Positions 34,159 through 46,095 of a stretch of 64,000 nt of DNA are shown piece after piece. Positions within the stretch are counted from its first letter, which is position 1, and every line of letters begins with the position of its first letter. Source of the DNA: Cladopsammia gracilis (taxonomy: Eukaryota > Cnidaria > Anthozoa > Scleractinia > Dendrophylliidae); the NCBI GenBank assembly GCA_022457155.1, contig JAJGOT010000259.1, forward strand, positions 684,501-748,500, given 5' to 3'. Below the pieces are notes generated by a model. That model made no database searches. It saw nothing but the letters and a program-made list of their open reading frames with translations, and was not told the DNA's origin. A program made the translations under genes and the position numbers.

Positions 34159-36454
34159 CTTGATCCCTGCTTCCTTCACAGAAAGGATTGTAGTCATCAA
34201 ACACAAGAGCGAACTCAAGCGAAGAGGTCCTGCTATCATCGGAACAACTGTTTGTTATAAGATCTCTTAGGCACCGCTTGGCTTCTGTGAATTTGCTGTC
34301 ATCAAATAAGAAACAAAAATGATCGAGATGTAAATTCTCCGTACATTATCTATACAGTGTCGATTATGTTGTTACGGACGATATCCGTTTGGTGATATCA
34401 TCTGTGTATGAATCCATTAGGGCTGATTCAGATGACACAACTTTGTCTTCATGCGATTTTTTGTAGCGCGCGCTACTTGCGTCAGGCGAAAATTTTATAC
34501 AACTCGCATCATAAAGCGGTTTTCACTTGTGTGTCGTAAAACCAAAACCAAAGTAATTGCCTTGACCAATCACAGAATTCGCAGACAATCCGATGAACCA
34601 ATCAGAACTCGAAGCAAATACATGCAACCGACGCCAAGCGCGGGTAAAAGCGTGCGAGCAAGTCACGATTGGTTTTGGTTTTACTTCTGATTGGTTAATA
34701 AAGTGGCGCGAGATTTTTTAGCCAATCACAAAGAATAGCAATGCAAAACCAAAGCAACTGCGAAATTACTTTCGACACTCAATTGAAAAGCGCTTAGAGT
34801 TTTAAAACATGTTCAAAATCCTTTTCGTGTTGTAAGCGATTTGTAGGCTGATTTAGACGACGCGATTCTATGAATGTATGGCGTAAGCAGGTTGCATGCA
34901 ATAGTTACAGGCAAAAGTTGTGCCGTCTAAATCAGCCTTTGGAGTCGTGCTAATTCGGCTAAGTTTGAGGCACAGGCTCCTTCCCTCACCACACCTACTC
35001 CGTACCACTCTCAATAAACACACAACAACGGTTTCTTTTTACAACTGAAGCACCTACCTGCAAAGACTTGAATCCGAAACATTGGCAGTAAAGGTGTCGT
35101 TAAATTCCTTCAAACATTTAACTTCTTCCTCGTAGAATCTCGCATCACACTGAAGATGGTCGTGTTGCGAGGAGACTTTTGGTGCTTCTAACATGCCGCG
35201 GCAGTAGAAATCCTCTGGGTTGGTCTGGTTTAGTGATTGTTCTAGTTGTATCTGTATGTCAGCGTCAATAGTATAACCATGTGCCTCCAAACAGGAGCGG
35301 AGCACGCAAACTATGCAGTCTTGCATGTTCGTGTACTTCACGCTGTGATGCAAAACGAACATTAAAGATGATCAATATTCTTTATTTTTGCTTATCTAGG
35401 CATGGGAGGGAAGTTTTCCTCAACATTAAGGTTGAAATGTATGACCTGCTTGAAAAATTTGTCCATTTTCTGACCAAACCATGTGACGTTTTTTTTTTCC
35501 ATTTTCAGTTTTTACCCTTTCTTTTCATGTCAAAATGGCAAAAACTCTGTACTTTTCCCATTTTTTAGCTTCAACATACCTATTTTCAAACCAAAGTGGC
35601 TAAGATATAATACCCTTTGGGGCATCACTTTCATGATTAACATTAGTTTATATAGGGGAGTACCCCAGCCTCCAGTAACTGATATAAGGAGTCCCCCATG
35701 TCTCTCTATCCGTATCAGTTAGTAATAGTAATGGTAATAATTCACTTAAAGTCGATAAACGTAGGGAGTTGTTAAGCAATCTCCCGAGCCAGAGGCTCAT
35801 GTAAAAAACGCTCGACAATTGAGTTAAAATACAATTTAAGTTTTAAAACAAAAAAAAAATAACTAATCTAACTAGTACTTCAATATACTATACAGAAACG
35901 TAAGACAAATGTTTAAAAAAATGCACCTATAGCTATATTAAATTAAAAAGTTATAAAAAAGTGAATGTTGAATGTAAAATGTTTTATGTGTCACCTTTTT
36001 AACCAAAGGAATATACTGTTACGTTGTAATATTTTTGCTCAGGCTTTATAACAAGAAGGTTGACATAATAAATCACTTGTTTTTCACCTGCAGTTGCCAT
36101 GAGGATCTGCTTGCAAACTTCTCATAAAAAGGGTGATGCACTGCCTAGTTCTGATCAATTGTTTGATTATTGAACATTGCCCAACAGCATTCAGTTCTTC
36201 TTCGTTTGATTTGCCATCTGGAATATAACCATCTTCTCCAACTGTAAATAGAACAAGAAAGTAAGGAAAAAAACGCTAACAAAATTACAATCGAAATGAA
36301 AACCATTTTGGAGATAAAATACATACATGGTTTTTACAATGCATAAAAATATAGTAAGAATAAGTATAAAACCAGCGAGCCATGAATAAATACCAGTTAT
36401 ACAATGATAGTGCCTGGTATACCGTGAAATATCCCATGAATAAACAGTCAAGTC

Positions 36455-36494
<40 letters not shown>

Positions 36495-38950
36495 TTCTTC
36501 ACTACATGGGATAAAATATAATACATCAGCCTAGATGGAAGAACGAAGATTTAAAAGCCTTTAATTTACCTCCCTCTTCCGATGATACATTGCAGAAGGG
36601 ATTGTAGTCATCAAAAGCAGATTGTAATATTTCTCGTGCATCTTCGTCAAATTCACAGTGCTGTGTCACTGCTTCTTTTAAGCATAACTTGGCGGCGACG
36701 AATTCCCTGGCGGATAAATATTCAAAACTAAAATTACAACAGTAATTAAAAATCAGGTCAGTGGATAGTGGGACCGAGTTGGAGTGGAGTTAAGCCTTTT
36801 TTAAAAAAAGACGACGTTGTGTACATTTTTAAAAGTACATTCGTAAGATTGATAAGATCTGTTGCTAAATTTCCTCTTTCTGAGCTATATAGCTAGCCTT
36901 GCTACTCTTGTGCGATTCTTCTTTAACACTCACTGTGCTCTGAAACGATTTTGCAGTAGTTATAGATTATCTTTTGTTGTCATTATCTTAGAAATCGAGT
37001 TACTTTGTAGTTGCCTATATATAATAGCATCATTTTAAATATTCTCAACATATTAACCGAAGATGGCATAATTAAGTTATGCCGAAAACATGTCTTTTTA
37101 AACTGTTCTCGTGTTTTTACGTTTCATTTGCTATTAAGTTTTACTTGTTCCTAAAGGAAATCATAGTATTTACATAACAGTGTCTTATGAATATATATAA
37201 GTTAAACATTTTCGATTATGTATCATTTCGCACTTTACCAAACCGCTTAGGAATGTTGATCATTTAACGCTTGATGTCCCTTTTAGTAGGACTGACGTTT
37301 TTAAGAATTCTTTTTTTGTTCGGATTTGTCGCCTGTGGAATGAATTACCTCTTAGTATAAGAGAGTCAAATACCTTGTCAATGGCCGTGTTTTCATGGTA
37401 TAAGAAAAATGAATAAAGTTCTGTCCGTGAAAACGCATAAATTTTTTAAGCTGCTTAACGCGGTCAGTAAACAAATCACCTACAGGAATGTTAAGCGAGA
37501 AAAACCGCCTCGTGAAAACACAGCCAATCTTTCGTAAGAATTTGAAAGCCTTTTATCACGATAAGTTTAATGTAGATTTTTTCTAATTTTTACATTGTAT
37601 TTTACACAATTATTGTCTTCTTTTTAATATAACTTTTTAGATAATTCCATTACTTAATTAATTCTTAGATATATTTATGATGTAATAATATAGGTGGCTT
37701 ATTTTTAAGGAGTCTTGTACTCTGTTTTAAGCCTACCTCAGATTTTTTTTTTAATTGTAATCTGAAACTTGATTGGATAAATAAATAAATAAACATACAA
37801 TAAATGTTCAATCATACTTGCAGAGTGTTCGATCTGCTCTGTTACTCCTAAACTTGGTTTGAAATGTGTCTCCACAAACTTTCGATTGAGTATAAAATGT
37901 TTCGTTGCATGGAATTTCCTTTTTCTGTTCGTCTGTCAGAACTGGAGGTGAAAACAATCCATCCTTGCAATAGAAATGTTCCGATTTGAGTTTCTTTGCT
38001 GCTTCGTTTAAAAATGCTTCAATATCATTGGCTGACACGTGATTTTTTACGCAGTCTCTGACGAAATCCTTTGTGCACTCCACCATCCTATTATAAACGA
38101 CTCTAAACAACATAAGAAGATAAATAAATTGAAGTAGTCAGTAGAAATGTAGGGTGTTTGAAGGACTGAATGCAGTTTTACAGAGAACTGAGAAACGGCG
38201 GGAACAAAGTTAAGCTTGGTTCCCACTAGCGACTTAAGCGACGTAAGCGGAATCGTAAGCGGAATCGGAATCGCAAGAACCTTACGATCTAGTGGAAATC
38301 AAAACGACGGAAGTGACAGAAGCAGAAGCGGAATCGGAAGAAAAAGGAAACCTTCTGATCCTTCCGATTGCGATTGCGACTCCGTTTTTTGATTTCCACT
38401 AGAACGTAAGGCTCCTTACGCTTCCGACTCCAACTCCGCTTCCGATTACGTCGCTAGTGGGAACCAACCCTTACATGGCTGCTGGTGAATGTAATGAAGT
38501 AGTATTTAGTGTTGCTCAATGCCGGATGGCCCTGGATTTGTTACTCTCGATCGGGACTAGTCTCTTGTCCGAAAAAGCGTTCAAACAATACATTGGCTTA
38601 ACACTTTGCGCTTCAGGGTTATGACTAGACTTTTCCTTTTTTGAATATTTATTTTCAAAGACTGGAAGGATTAGTTCAAAGGGGTTTTGCCAGACTTTTC
38701 ATACACTATATTTATATGTTGGAACGAAGTTAGAGCAGCTAACTCTTTAAAGTGGCTATATAAATTAATAAAGTCAAAGTAGTTCGTCACTTATAAAACA
38801 TTTAAAGCTTAGTTTACTTGCAATCCACGGAATTCTTTGTCTGCAAAGTTGTTATGAAGGTCGTTGTGCATTGTCGCGCTTTGTCTATATACACTTGAAA
38901 AGTGCAACTTCCAACCATCTGTAATCCACAGCATCTTTCTACCATTAAAA
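34159..38950 (-). CDS. Modular cysteine-rich (probably extracellular) protein, 5' and 3' ends missing
   Basis: Six in-phase exons: 38818-38950, 37818-38102, 36570-36727, 36088-36241, 35058-35342 and 34159-34295. The second and fifth are both exactly 285 nt and homologous: CTKDFVRDCVKNH against CVLRSCLEAHG, HFYCKDGL against DFYCRGML, and NETFYTQSKVC against DARFYEEEVKC. The third and sixth also match (AFDDYNPFC against VFDDYNPFC). The first and fourth carry the same spacing (GxCxF ... ARQCTTTF against GQCSII ... TRQCITLF). So a three-exon, roughly 190-aa module with about eight to ten Cys is present twice. No signal peptide or terminal exon was found; the rest may lie right of 38950 and left of 34159. 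I do not recognise the family. Confidence 0.7.
34514..34794. mobile_element. MITE family M, copy 1
   Basis: Termini AAGCGGTTTTCACTTGTGTGTCG and CGACACTCAATTGAAAAGCG, with inner CAAT-rich segments (CCAATCAGA, GATTGGTTTTGG). It is the inverted relative of 40838-41120. It lies in an intron of the cysteine-rich gene, or just next to one. Confidence 0.8.
34847..34938. repeat. Short inverted-repeat element
   Basis: GGCTGATTTAGACGACGC pairs with GTGCCGTCTAAATCAGCC around about 55 bases. A related GGCTGATTCAGATGAC is at 34424. Confidence 0.65.
36459..36495. repeat. (GTA)n microsatellite
   Basis: Twelve GTA units in an intron of the cysteine-rich gene. The poly-Thr frame on the minus strand is an artefact. 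Confidence 0.9.
37239..37795 (+). mobile_element. 5'-truncated LINE 3' end
   Basis: 37239-37413 encodes another LINE ORF2 C-terminus (SRTDVFKNSFFVRICRLWNELP ending before TGA), here with a few differences from the 31.5-kb copy. It is followed by an AT-rich tail that ends GGATAAATAAATAAATAAA. It sits in an intron of the cysteine-rich gene. Confidence 0.65.
38213..38470. mobile_element. PIF/Harbinger-like MITE with TTA target duplication, copy 2
   Basis: Same termini as 32216-32501, again flanked by TTA (38210-38212 and 38471-38473). It is slightly shorter, lacking part of the internal repeat array. It lies in an intron of the cysteine-rich gene. Confidence 0.9.
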
Positions 38951-40837
38951 CTGAAAAGTAACAATTACAAAATCATATTATTTTACTTCCGCCTATGATA
39001 AAACTGGACAGAACTGGCTGACACTAGTATTCATATAATTAGTAATATGCTTTTATTTGGCCGATCTCATCAGTTTGGGATTTCATCCGCAAATTCAATT
39101 AAGGTTGTACTGAATCTTCCACAGCATAATTAAACAGTCGTCACGGAAAAGTACTGTTCAGTAGCTTAAAATGAATGGTAACACTTAGGATTTCATCCAC
39201 ACAGACTCAAACTTAACAACCACGTTGCATAATCAAGAGTATCACAAAAACGTACTGCTCACCAGCTTGTTGCACAGTAAATTTGACTAAGGGACAACGC
39301 AAAAGCGCTGAAGCACGTGTCCAAGAATACTACGCGCATGTGTCAAACTGCTGTTGATAAGTCCTATGCTCTAACCATATCATCATCATTGTTCTTTTGC
39401 TTACAAGATTGATTGATTCACTATTAAACTGAAATCTCCGTCCAACAATTGAAGAGAAAAATTCCAAATTTCACTTTAATAAAATATTGAAAAACAAATG
39501 GTGCTATGCAAAAGTACTGCTGAAGAGGATTCATTTGCCAGTGGTCGCAGTATAGGATTTTGTTGACTCAAAAATTAGAACTACACAACATGTCTCCATA
39601 ATTGACTCTGGGGGTGAAAGGGTTAAAACAAACTTATCTAATGTATGTAATCGAGAACAAATGTTAGGGTTAGGGTTAGGGTTAAACGTCTTAAACGTCT
39701 ATTAAAACTTATCTATCCCTCAAATAGATAAATTCGACATAGCTCTGCATATAAGCTTCAATCTGATTTGTTATATTGATAACTGATACCCAAAAGTATT
39801 TAATTTGTCACCGCCTTGAATAGCTCTTTTAGCTATTTTGCTGGAAGCAAATATTACTAATATTGCTTCTCTGTTTCTTTTATAACGTTGCTGTTTCTCA
39901 AAAAACTCAAAACAACAATCTTTACAGTGACGACGCTTTCAGTGCATAAAGTGTTGCCCTCGGTGTACTAATCAGTATAACCTTTAACCAAAAACTTACC
40001 TATGAATAAATATATAACTTTTCCTGTGAAAACCTTTAGCATAACTGGTGAAATGTTGGATGATGTGAGCTACACAAAGCATAAACTGAAGTTCACTGTG
40101 TTTCCCATTCTTGTGCGATAGCGTGAGTTATTATGCACAAACAACAAAATAACATTGGAGCTACTTATGAAAATTAGAATTTTTATGAGCGTTTTCGATG
40201 AACCATTTCAGGGCTTATTGTCCGTGATCAATGACTATATCGCCCTCATGTCATGCGATTATTTTCCATATTTACCACTTGTTTACACTGTTTCTTTCTC
40301 ATACTATTTAAAACTTCAAATTGTTTTGAGTAAATTCAACATGAAATTCAAAACCAGGAATTGTCAATTATTTTACTTTATTCTGGAGTTTGATATTTAT
40401 TAGTTTTATATATCACCATGGCGTGTTTTTGAACGTCTATTTGAGTCATGCTGTTACTAAGCGGTACTCGCTTTGTCACGATAGAATGACCATATAGACA
40501 TTAACTAATGAAAAAGGTCAATTAAGGGTGACATGCGTCAATTATTTTCCATATTTACCACCTGTTTATACTTGTTGTTTTTTTCATACTATTTAAAACT
40601 TTAACTTAATTATTTTGACTTAGTTCAACAAGAAATTCAAAACGAGGAATTGTTAATTATTTCACTTTCATTCCAGAATGTTCCGCCGCTATAAAGCGGC
40701 AATTGTTTAATATTAATTAGTTATTAATTATTTTATCACCATGGCGTGTTTATGGATCTCTATTTCAGTTGCGTCATACCGTTGCTAAGCAGTGCTCGCT
40801 TTGTCTTTGTTTTCGCTTTGTTTTGCTTTAGACAATA
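38951..40837. other. Intergenic or intronic, no gene recognised
   Basis: AT-rich. It contains a short telomere-like run (TTAGGG x3) at 39664-39682. The open frame at 40155-40403 has no recognisable features. Two related segments around 40240-40420 and 40540-40745 (TTTTCCATATTTACCAC ... TATTAGTT ... ATCACCATGGCGTG) form an old tandem duplication. Confidence 0.45.
39664..39682. repeat. Interstitial telomere-like repeat
   Basis: Three TTAGGG units in tandem. Confidence 0.8.
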
Positions 40838-41120
40838 GAGCAGTTTTCAATTGAGTGTCGAAAGTAATTACACAATTGCTTTGGTTTTGCATTGCTACGC
40901 TTTGTGATTGGCTAAAAAAATCTCGCACCACTTTCTCGACCAATCAGAAGTAAAACCAAAACCAATCGTGACTTGCTCGCACGCGTTTTCCCGCGCTTGA
41001 CGCCGCCGACATGTAATTGCTTCGAGCTTTGATTGGTTCATTGGATTGTTTTCGACTGCTGTGATTGGTCAGAGTAATTACTTTGGTTTTGGTTTTACGA
41101 CACTCAATTGAAAACTGCTC
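40838..41120. mobile_element. MITE family M, copy 2
   Basis: Perfect terminal inverted repeats GAGCAGTTTTCAATTGAGTG and CACTCAATTGAAAACTGCTC, flanked by TA on both sides (a possible Tc1/mariner-type TA duplication). The interior has several GATTGG/CCAATC boxes that pair across the element. Confidence 0.85.
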
Positions 41121-42053
41121 TAACTAAAGAAACTAACTTATTTAGGGTGACATCGGTTTAATATTTTAAAAATTGAAACTAAAACTAAATTTTGCGAAGT
41201 TAAAATAAGTTGCTGCACTTGCTAAGGTTGTACATTATTATATCTTACCCTTCTCCATTTTTTTCTTTGTTAGCTTCTTAAACGTTTGTAATAATAAAAA
41301 GTGGAATAAATAAATAAAAAATAGAAATTAAATAAGTATTAATTAATAACCGGAAACTAAGAAGATAATTTAAGTCCAGTTATTTTTGTAAAAGTAACGG
41401 AAAGCATTGCCACTTTAAAGAATAAAAGCGATGCGGTTATAAATAAAACTACGTCTGTGTGAACGCTGCCTAATATAGCGATGCAATCCAGGTTCCAAAG
41501 TACGTGATCCAAAATCCAGTGTAAGCAGTCCAATCCAAACGTTTAATTGAGAGTAAGACCCCTCGCCGCCATCTTCATGTTAACCTAACACCAACCACCA
41601 CGCTTAACATCCATGACAGAACCTTTGAGCGTGATGAGCACGGTTAGTTGGTGGCTTTGTCTCATTGTGGATCTCTTTGAGGCTTGGACGCCGACTTTCA
41701 GGGGCTCTTTTTGAAGATCATAGTCAAGACAGAACGGGTTGAACCGGTCATCTGTAAAACTGGTACCGAGAATTGCATGCCATGCAAAATTGCAATGCGA
41801 GTGGAAATAAAAGAAAGGAAACTGGGAAGAGAGGGTGCAAGAAATGTTTACAGGCGTTAACTCACCCCTCTCCCCAGTCTTCCCTCATTTTCCACGCTCG
41901 TTCGCACGCTGGTTTTAAGCTGCTCCCCAGTCCCACAGTCTCAACGCCTGGAACAGGATATATCCTATTCCATTCATATAAACATCGGTGTTCATTTAGC
42001 TGGTAGGAGACTTCTGCGAGCAGGCTGTTTAGCTGGTTGCGTCAGTTTAATAT
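41121..42053. other. Intergenic
   Basis: No exon or repeat family recognised. The open frame at 41773-42006 shows no domain. Confidence 0.4.
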
Positions 42054-42670
42054 ACAGTCGAACCTCTCTACAACGGCCACCTTCGGACAGACCTTTTTGG
42101 CGGTTGTAGAGAAGTGACTGTTATGGGGAGAGAATGAATTAGAGCATTTGAGTGAGTGAATGAGAAGGCGGGACAAGAGAACATGATGGCTGTTGTGGAG
42201 AGGTGGCCCTTATGGGGAGATTATCAAATAGAGGATTTGAGTGAGTGAATGAATGAGAAGTCGGGACAAGAAAACATGGCCGTTGTAGAGAGGTGCCCGT
42301 TATGGGGAGGTTATCAATTAGAGCATTTGAGTGAGTGAATCGGAGAAAGCGAGACAAGAAAACATGGCCGTTGTAGAGAGGTGGCCGTTATGGGGAGGTT
42401 ATCAATTAGAGCATTTGAGTGAGTGAATAGGAGAAAGCGAGGCAAGAAAACATGGCCGTTGTGGAGAGGTGGCCGTTATGGAGAGGTTATCAATTAGAGC
42501 ATTTGAGTGAGTGAATCGGAGAAAGCGAGGCAAGAAAACATGGCCGTTGTGGAGAGGTGGCCGTTATGGGGAGGTTATCAATTAGAGCATTTGAGTGAGT
42601 GAATAGGAGAAAGCGAGACAAGAAAACATGGCCGTTGTGGAGAGGTAGCCGTTAGTAGAGGTTCTACTGT
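42054..42670. mobile_element. TIR element containing an ~89-bp tandem array
   Basis: The left end ACAGTCGAACCTCTCTACAA and the right end TAGTAGAGGTTCTACTGT are inverted copies. Between them are six copies of a roughly 89-bp unit with GAGCATTTGAGTGAGTGAAT and GGCCGTTGTGGAGAGGTGGCC, starting at about 42139, 42231, 42322, 42409, 42497 and 42587. The units themselves resemble the TIR, so the array probably arose by internal amplification of the terminal sequence. Confidence 0.8.
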
Positions 42671-43041
42671 CCTCTTTTGAAGCAATAGACTTTTCTTTTT
42701 TTCCTTTTTTTTAATTTCTTTGTTATGTATTTAACTTTGCCAGAAAATTACAAACAAACAATGTATCATGGAGGGGACACATCACAACAGCTTCGATCCG
42801 CGTGAACTAAAGTTATGGAAATAAATTCTTACGCATCCATTACGTCATTTGACATTATGGTTCATATAACAGACAGTGCTCATGTTTCCAGACAAAGGAT
42901 TTTTCTCATCAACGCGAGGCTAAGGTTTTCTAACGGATTGTTATTGAAATTCGGCGCCATTATGCAATCGGTCTATTGTTGGTTGCACACCTACATGTAC
43001 AAGCAAAGAAGGTCTCAAGCAAGAGTTTGACTCAATGACAT
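42671..43041. other. Intergenic, no feature seen
   Basis: Lies between the TIR element and the first GPCR duplication unit. Nothing recognised. Confidence 0.4.
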
Positions 43042-45140
43042 GCGCACTTAAAATTCTTAAGTAACACTTTACAAAATTGCTTGCGCAACTGCGCATGTCT
43101 GTCAGTTGGTTTCTGTTTTCCCATAGGCCAAGTGCGTTCTCCAGTGTGGTGTAGATCATACTGGCGGCTTACTTTGGTTTCTTTGAAATAGACACGTTTC
43201 CATGGTCACAAAGCAGGGTTCCTTGATCATGTGTATTTTACTCTTTCACAATCAATGTAGGTTTCAAGTGTCCTTTGGATGTACTTAGAAAGCCCTAGTG
43301 TAAAACCACCAATTACTGTCTTTAACGTACGCACTACATGTCAACTAATTCATCTTCATCGTCATGGCTAAAAATTATTTTAAAATGGTCTTCGAGTTGC
43401 AGGTGGAGGACGGAACAAGAAAGTAAGTCATTAATTACCGAGCCAAAATGTCATAATGTCAAAATGTCAAAATGTCATAAATTGGCTAAGTTGCTTGACT
43501 TGTCTCAAGGGTGAGTCTTTTAGTTCCGCCACTGAACTTGACAGTGACACCACATCAGTTTGATGATGATCCAAGTACAGATATCACTCAAGTGAAAAAA
43601 ACGGTTGCACTACTTTACAATACTAGTTTCCTTCGTCCTCGCTGGACGAAAGACGCAGTTTTTATTCGTAAAAGTTCGTTGGTTTGAGTTCTAGTTTCTG
43701 CCTCCCATTGAATTGTTGTTTATCGTAAGACAGCAGTTATTAAAAATGTTCTTTATCCACCTAGGTTTATAACTAGTACCAATGTTTAAAATGCTGTGGA
43801 GATAACATTCATTGCAGTTATCTAAAAAAACACATTCTCTTTATTGCTGTACGAAAATCTTGCATCCTTATGGAATAAACAAACGGGTTTACAGCGCTAC
43901 TCACGAACGCCATGGAAGCGCACCAAACCCACATTTGAAAAATCCGAATTTCTGCACATTCACCTTTTGCAAAAAAGTTTAGAATCGTCATCACAATGTT
44001 TGGAGCCCAGAGCAAAATGAAAAACAAAATAACAATCGCCGTTGTTCTTGCAGCCTTTGCGTGATTTTGAGGAAGCATGTTTTGTTGAAAGGCGCGCATA
44101 CCTGTTCGTTGAACGTTTTTTCTTCGTTGTTCTTTGATGGCCTTGAAGATGTGAAAATGACAGAATAATATCACACAGAGTGGAATTAGTATTCCAATGA
44201 CCGAATGCACGACCCACAGCGTTTCGATGTCCTTTGGTTTGTGAACAAACGCTCGTGCGCAGACACATAATAGAGAAAAGCTCCAAATAACACCAACAGC
44301 AACAACACACCGCTTGGTGGTTATTACCCGGGTGTAATATAAGGGATATATTACGGCGATATATCTTTCCACGCTCATGGCCCCTAAGTTGAACGTTGTT
44401 GCTATCACAGTATGAATCCAAAGATATTGTTCAGCGACATTCAATGGATGTTCTCTGTGCACGATGTTCAAAGTAACGATAGCAGTATATATGGGGTTCA
44501 TAGTAAGTCCGATAGTAAAATCAGCGGCTGCCAGTGAACCAATAAACACATTTGAAGCAAAACGGAGAGTTGGCGTGCGAAAGATAGCCATCAGGACAAG
44601 AAAGTTTCCACAAACCGTTATAAATCCTGATGTGTTGTTTAAAATCGCTAGGAATATCATGGAGGCGGTGGAAAACTCTCCTGAACAAGTAGAATTCCCC
44701 ATTGTCGTTTTGGTCGATGATTTAACAGTATATACTGTTAATATATTGACAGACCAACGCGACTTGAACAGCCAACGGAAATAAGCCAACGGTTTGTTGT
44801 AAGTGCAAAAAAACATTAATATACCAAAACGTTAACCCATAATCATTATTGAACTAATTATACACCTGCTCTCTCCGGCTGCTACTTCAGTACACGATTA
44901 GTTTCATGAATACCTCTGGTTTATTTCAGTTAAAGTGGCTAATAATCGGTTAGTCAGACTTTCTGACTTGGTACATTTCAAAGTTTTTTTTTTTTTCCAC
45001 TTTTTTAACCGGTTTCTCTTGGGAGGAATTTAAATATTCCATTAATGAAAATGACATTATTCAAATCATCCTTATTTTCATCATCTATTCCTGGCATATT
45101 GCGCAAATGTCTTGTTCTCTTGTCATATGCCTTGTTTGCT
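43042..45140. repeat. Tandem duplication unit 1 (GPCR locus)
   Basis: Matches 45150-47425 nearly throughout, from the CTTGCGCAACTGCGCATGTC flank through the GPCR to TCTTGTCATATGC. The duplication therefore includes about 0.75 kb downstream and 0.4 kb upstream of the coding region. Confidence 0.85.
43818..44702 (-). CDS. Class A (rhodopsin-like) GPCR, copy 1
   Basis: Single-exon, 294 aa from the ATG at 44702. The N-terminus starts MGNSTCSG with an N-glycosylation site; the longer open frame upstream lacks features. Seven hydrophobic segments carry rhodopsin-family marks: GN in TM1 (VCGNFLVLMAIF), LAAADF in TM2, SVERYIAV (the DRY equivalent) at the end of TM3, FILLWAPN in TM6 and NPFVYSIR (NPxxY) in TM7. 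The third loop is basic. The ligand is unknown; cnidarian genomes carry many such intronless receptors. The second copy is at 46096-46977. Confidence 0.92.
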   Translation of the reverse strand: MGNSTCSGEFSTASMIFLAILNNTSGFITVCGNFLVLMAIFRTPTLRFASNVFIGSLAAADFTIGLTMNPIYTAIVTLNIVHREHPLNVAEQYLWIHTVIATTFNLGAMSVERYIAVIYPLYYTRVITTKRCVVAVGVIWSFSLLCVCARAFVHKPKDIETLWVVHSVIGILIPLCVILFCHFHIFKAIKEQRRKNVQRTGMRAFQQNMLPQNHAKAARTTAIVILFFILLWAPNIVMTILNFFAKGECAEIRIFQMWVWCASMAFVSSAVNPFVYSIRMQDFRTAIKRMCFFR

Positions 45141-45540
45141 TATTATTGACTCATGCGCACCTGAAATTCTCAAGTAACACTTTAGATCATTGTTTGCGCA
45201 ACTGCGCATGTCTTTCAGTTGGCTTTTGTTTTCCCATAGGCCAGGTGCGTTCTCCAGTGTGGTGTAGCTCATACTGGCGGCATACTTTGGTTCCTTTGAA
45301 ATAGACACGTTTCCATGGTCACAAAGCAGGGTTCCTTGAGTATGTGTATTTTACTCTTTCACAATCAATGTAGGTTTCAAGTGTCCTTTGGATGTACTTA
45401 GAAGCCCTAGTGTGAAACCACCAATTACTGTCTTTAACGTACGCACTACATGTCAACTAATTCATCTTCATCGTCATGGCTAAAAATTATTTTAAAATGG
45501 TCTTCGAGTTGCAGGTGGAGGACGGAACAAGAAAATAAGC

Positions 45541-45677
45541 CATAGTTAGCCATAGTTAGTTAATTAGTTAGCTAGGGGACCTAAAATAGGGGTAACCTCA
45601 CGGTCTTCCTTTTTAAATACCGTTCTTCTGTATTTGAAATACCGCTTTTTCTGTATTTGAATAAAGTATTATTATTA
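45541..45677 (+). mobile_element. Short retroposon-like insertion in duplication unit 2
   Basis: Unit 1 reads continuously from GACGGAACAAGAAA to ATTAATTACCGAGCC. Unit 2 has extra sequence between them that ends AATAAAGTATTATTATT, a retroposon-like tail. The insertion postdates the duplication. Confidence 0.6.
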
Positions 45678-46095
45678 ATTACCGAGCCAAAATGTCATAA
45701 ATTGAATAAATGGACTACTCAAGTTTTTGGCTAAGTTGCTTGACCTGTCTCAAGAGTGATTCTTTTAGTTCCGCCACTGAACTTGACAGCGACACCACAT
45801 CAGTTTGTGCCAATTACTGTGGACTCGGAGTTTAATTAATCCAAGTAATTCAAGTACAGATATCACTCAAGTGAAATAAACCGTTGCACTACTTTACAAT
45901 ACCAGTTTCCTTCTTCCTTGCTGGACTAAAGACGCAGTTTTTATGCGTAAAAGTTCGTTGGTTTCAGTTCTAATTTCTGCCATTGAATTGTTGTTTATCC
46001 TAAGACAACAGTTTTTACAAATTTTCTTTATCCACCTAGGTTTATAACTAGTACCAATGTGTAAAATGCTGTGGAGAAACATTCATTGCAGTTAT

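Noticed and set aside
39664..39682. Chromosome end
   Set aside because: Only three telomere-like units, flanked by ordinary sequence on both sides.
42139..42660. 89-bp repeats as a CRISPR or rDNA spacer
   Set aside because: Head-to-tail array inside a TIR element, with no spacers and no rRNA similarity.
43960..44421. 153-aa minus-strand ORFs at 43960-44421 and 46235-46696
   Set aside because: Alternative frames within the GPCR genes with biased composition and no domain.
44464..44784. Identical antisense ORFs of 106 aa at 44464-44784 and 46739-47059
   Set aside because: Shadow frames of the duplicated GPCR coding sequence; conservation reflects the GPCR.
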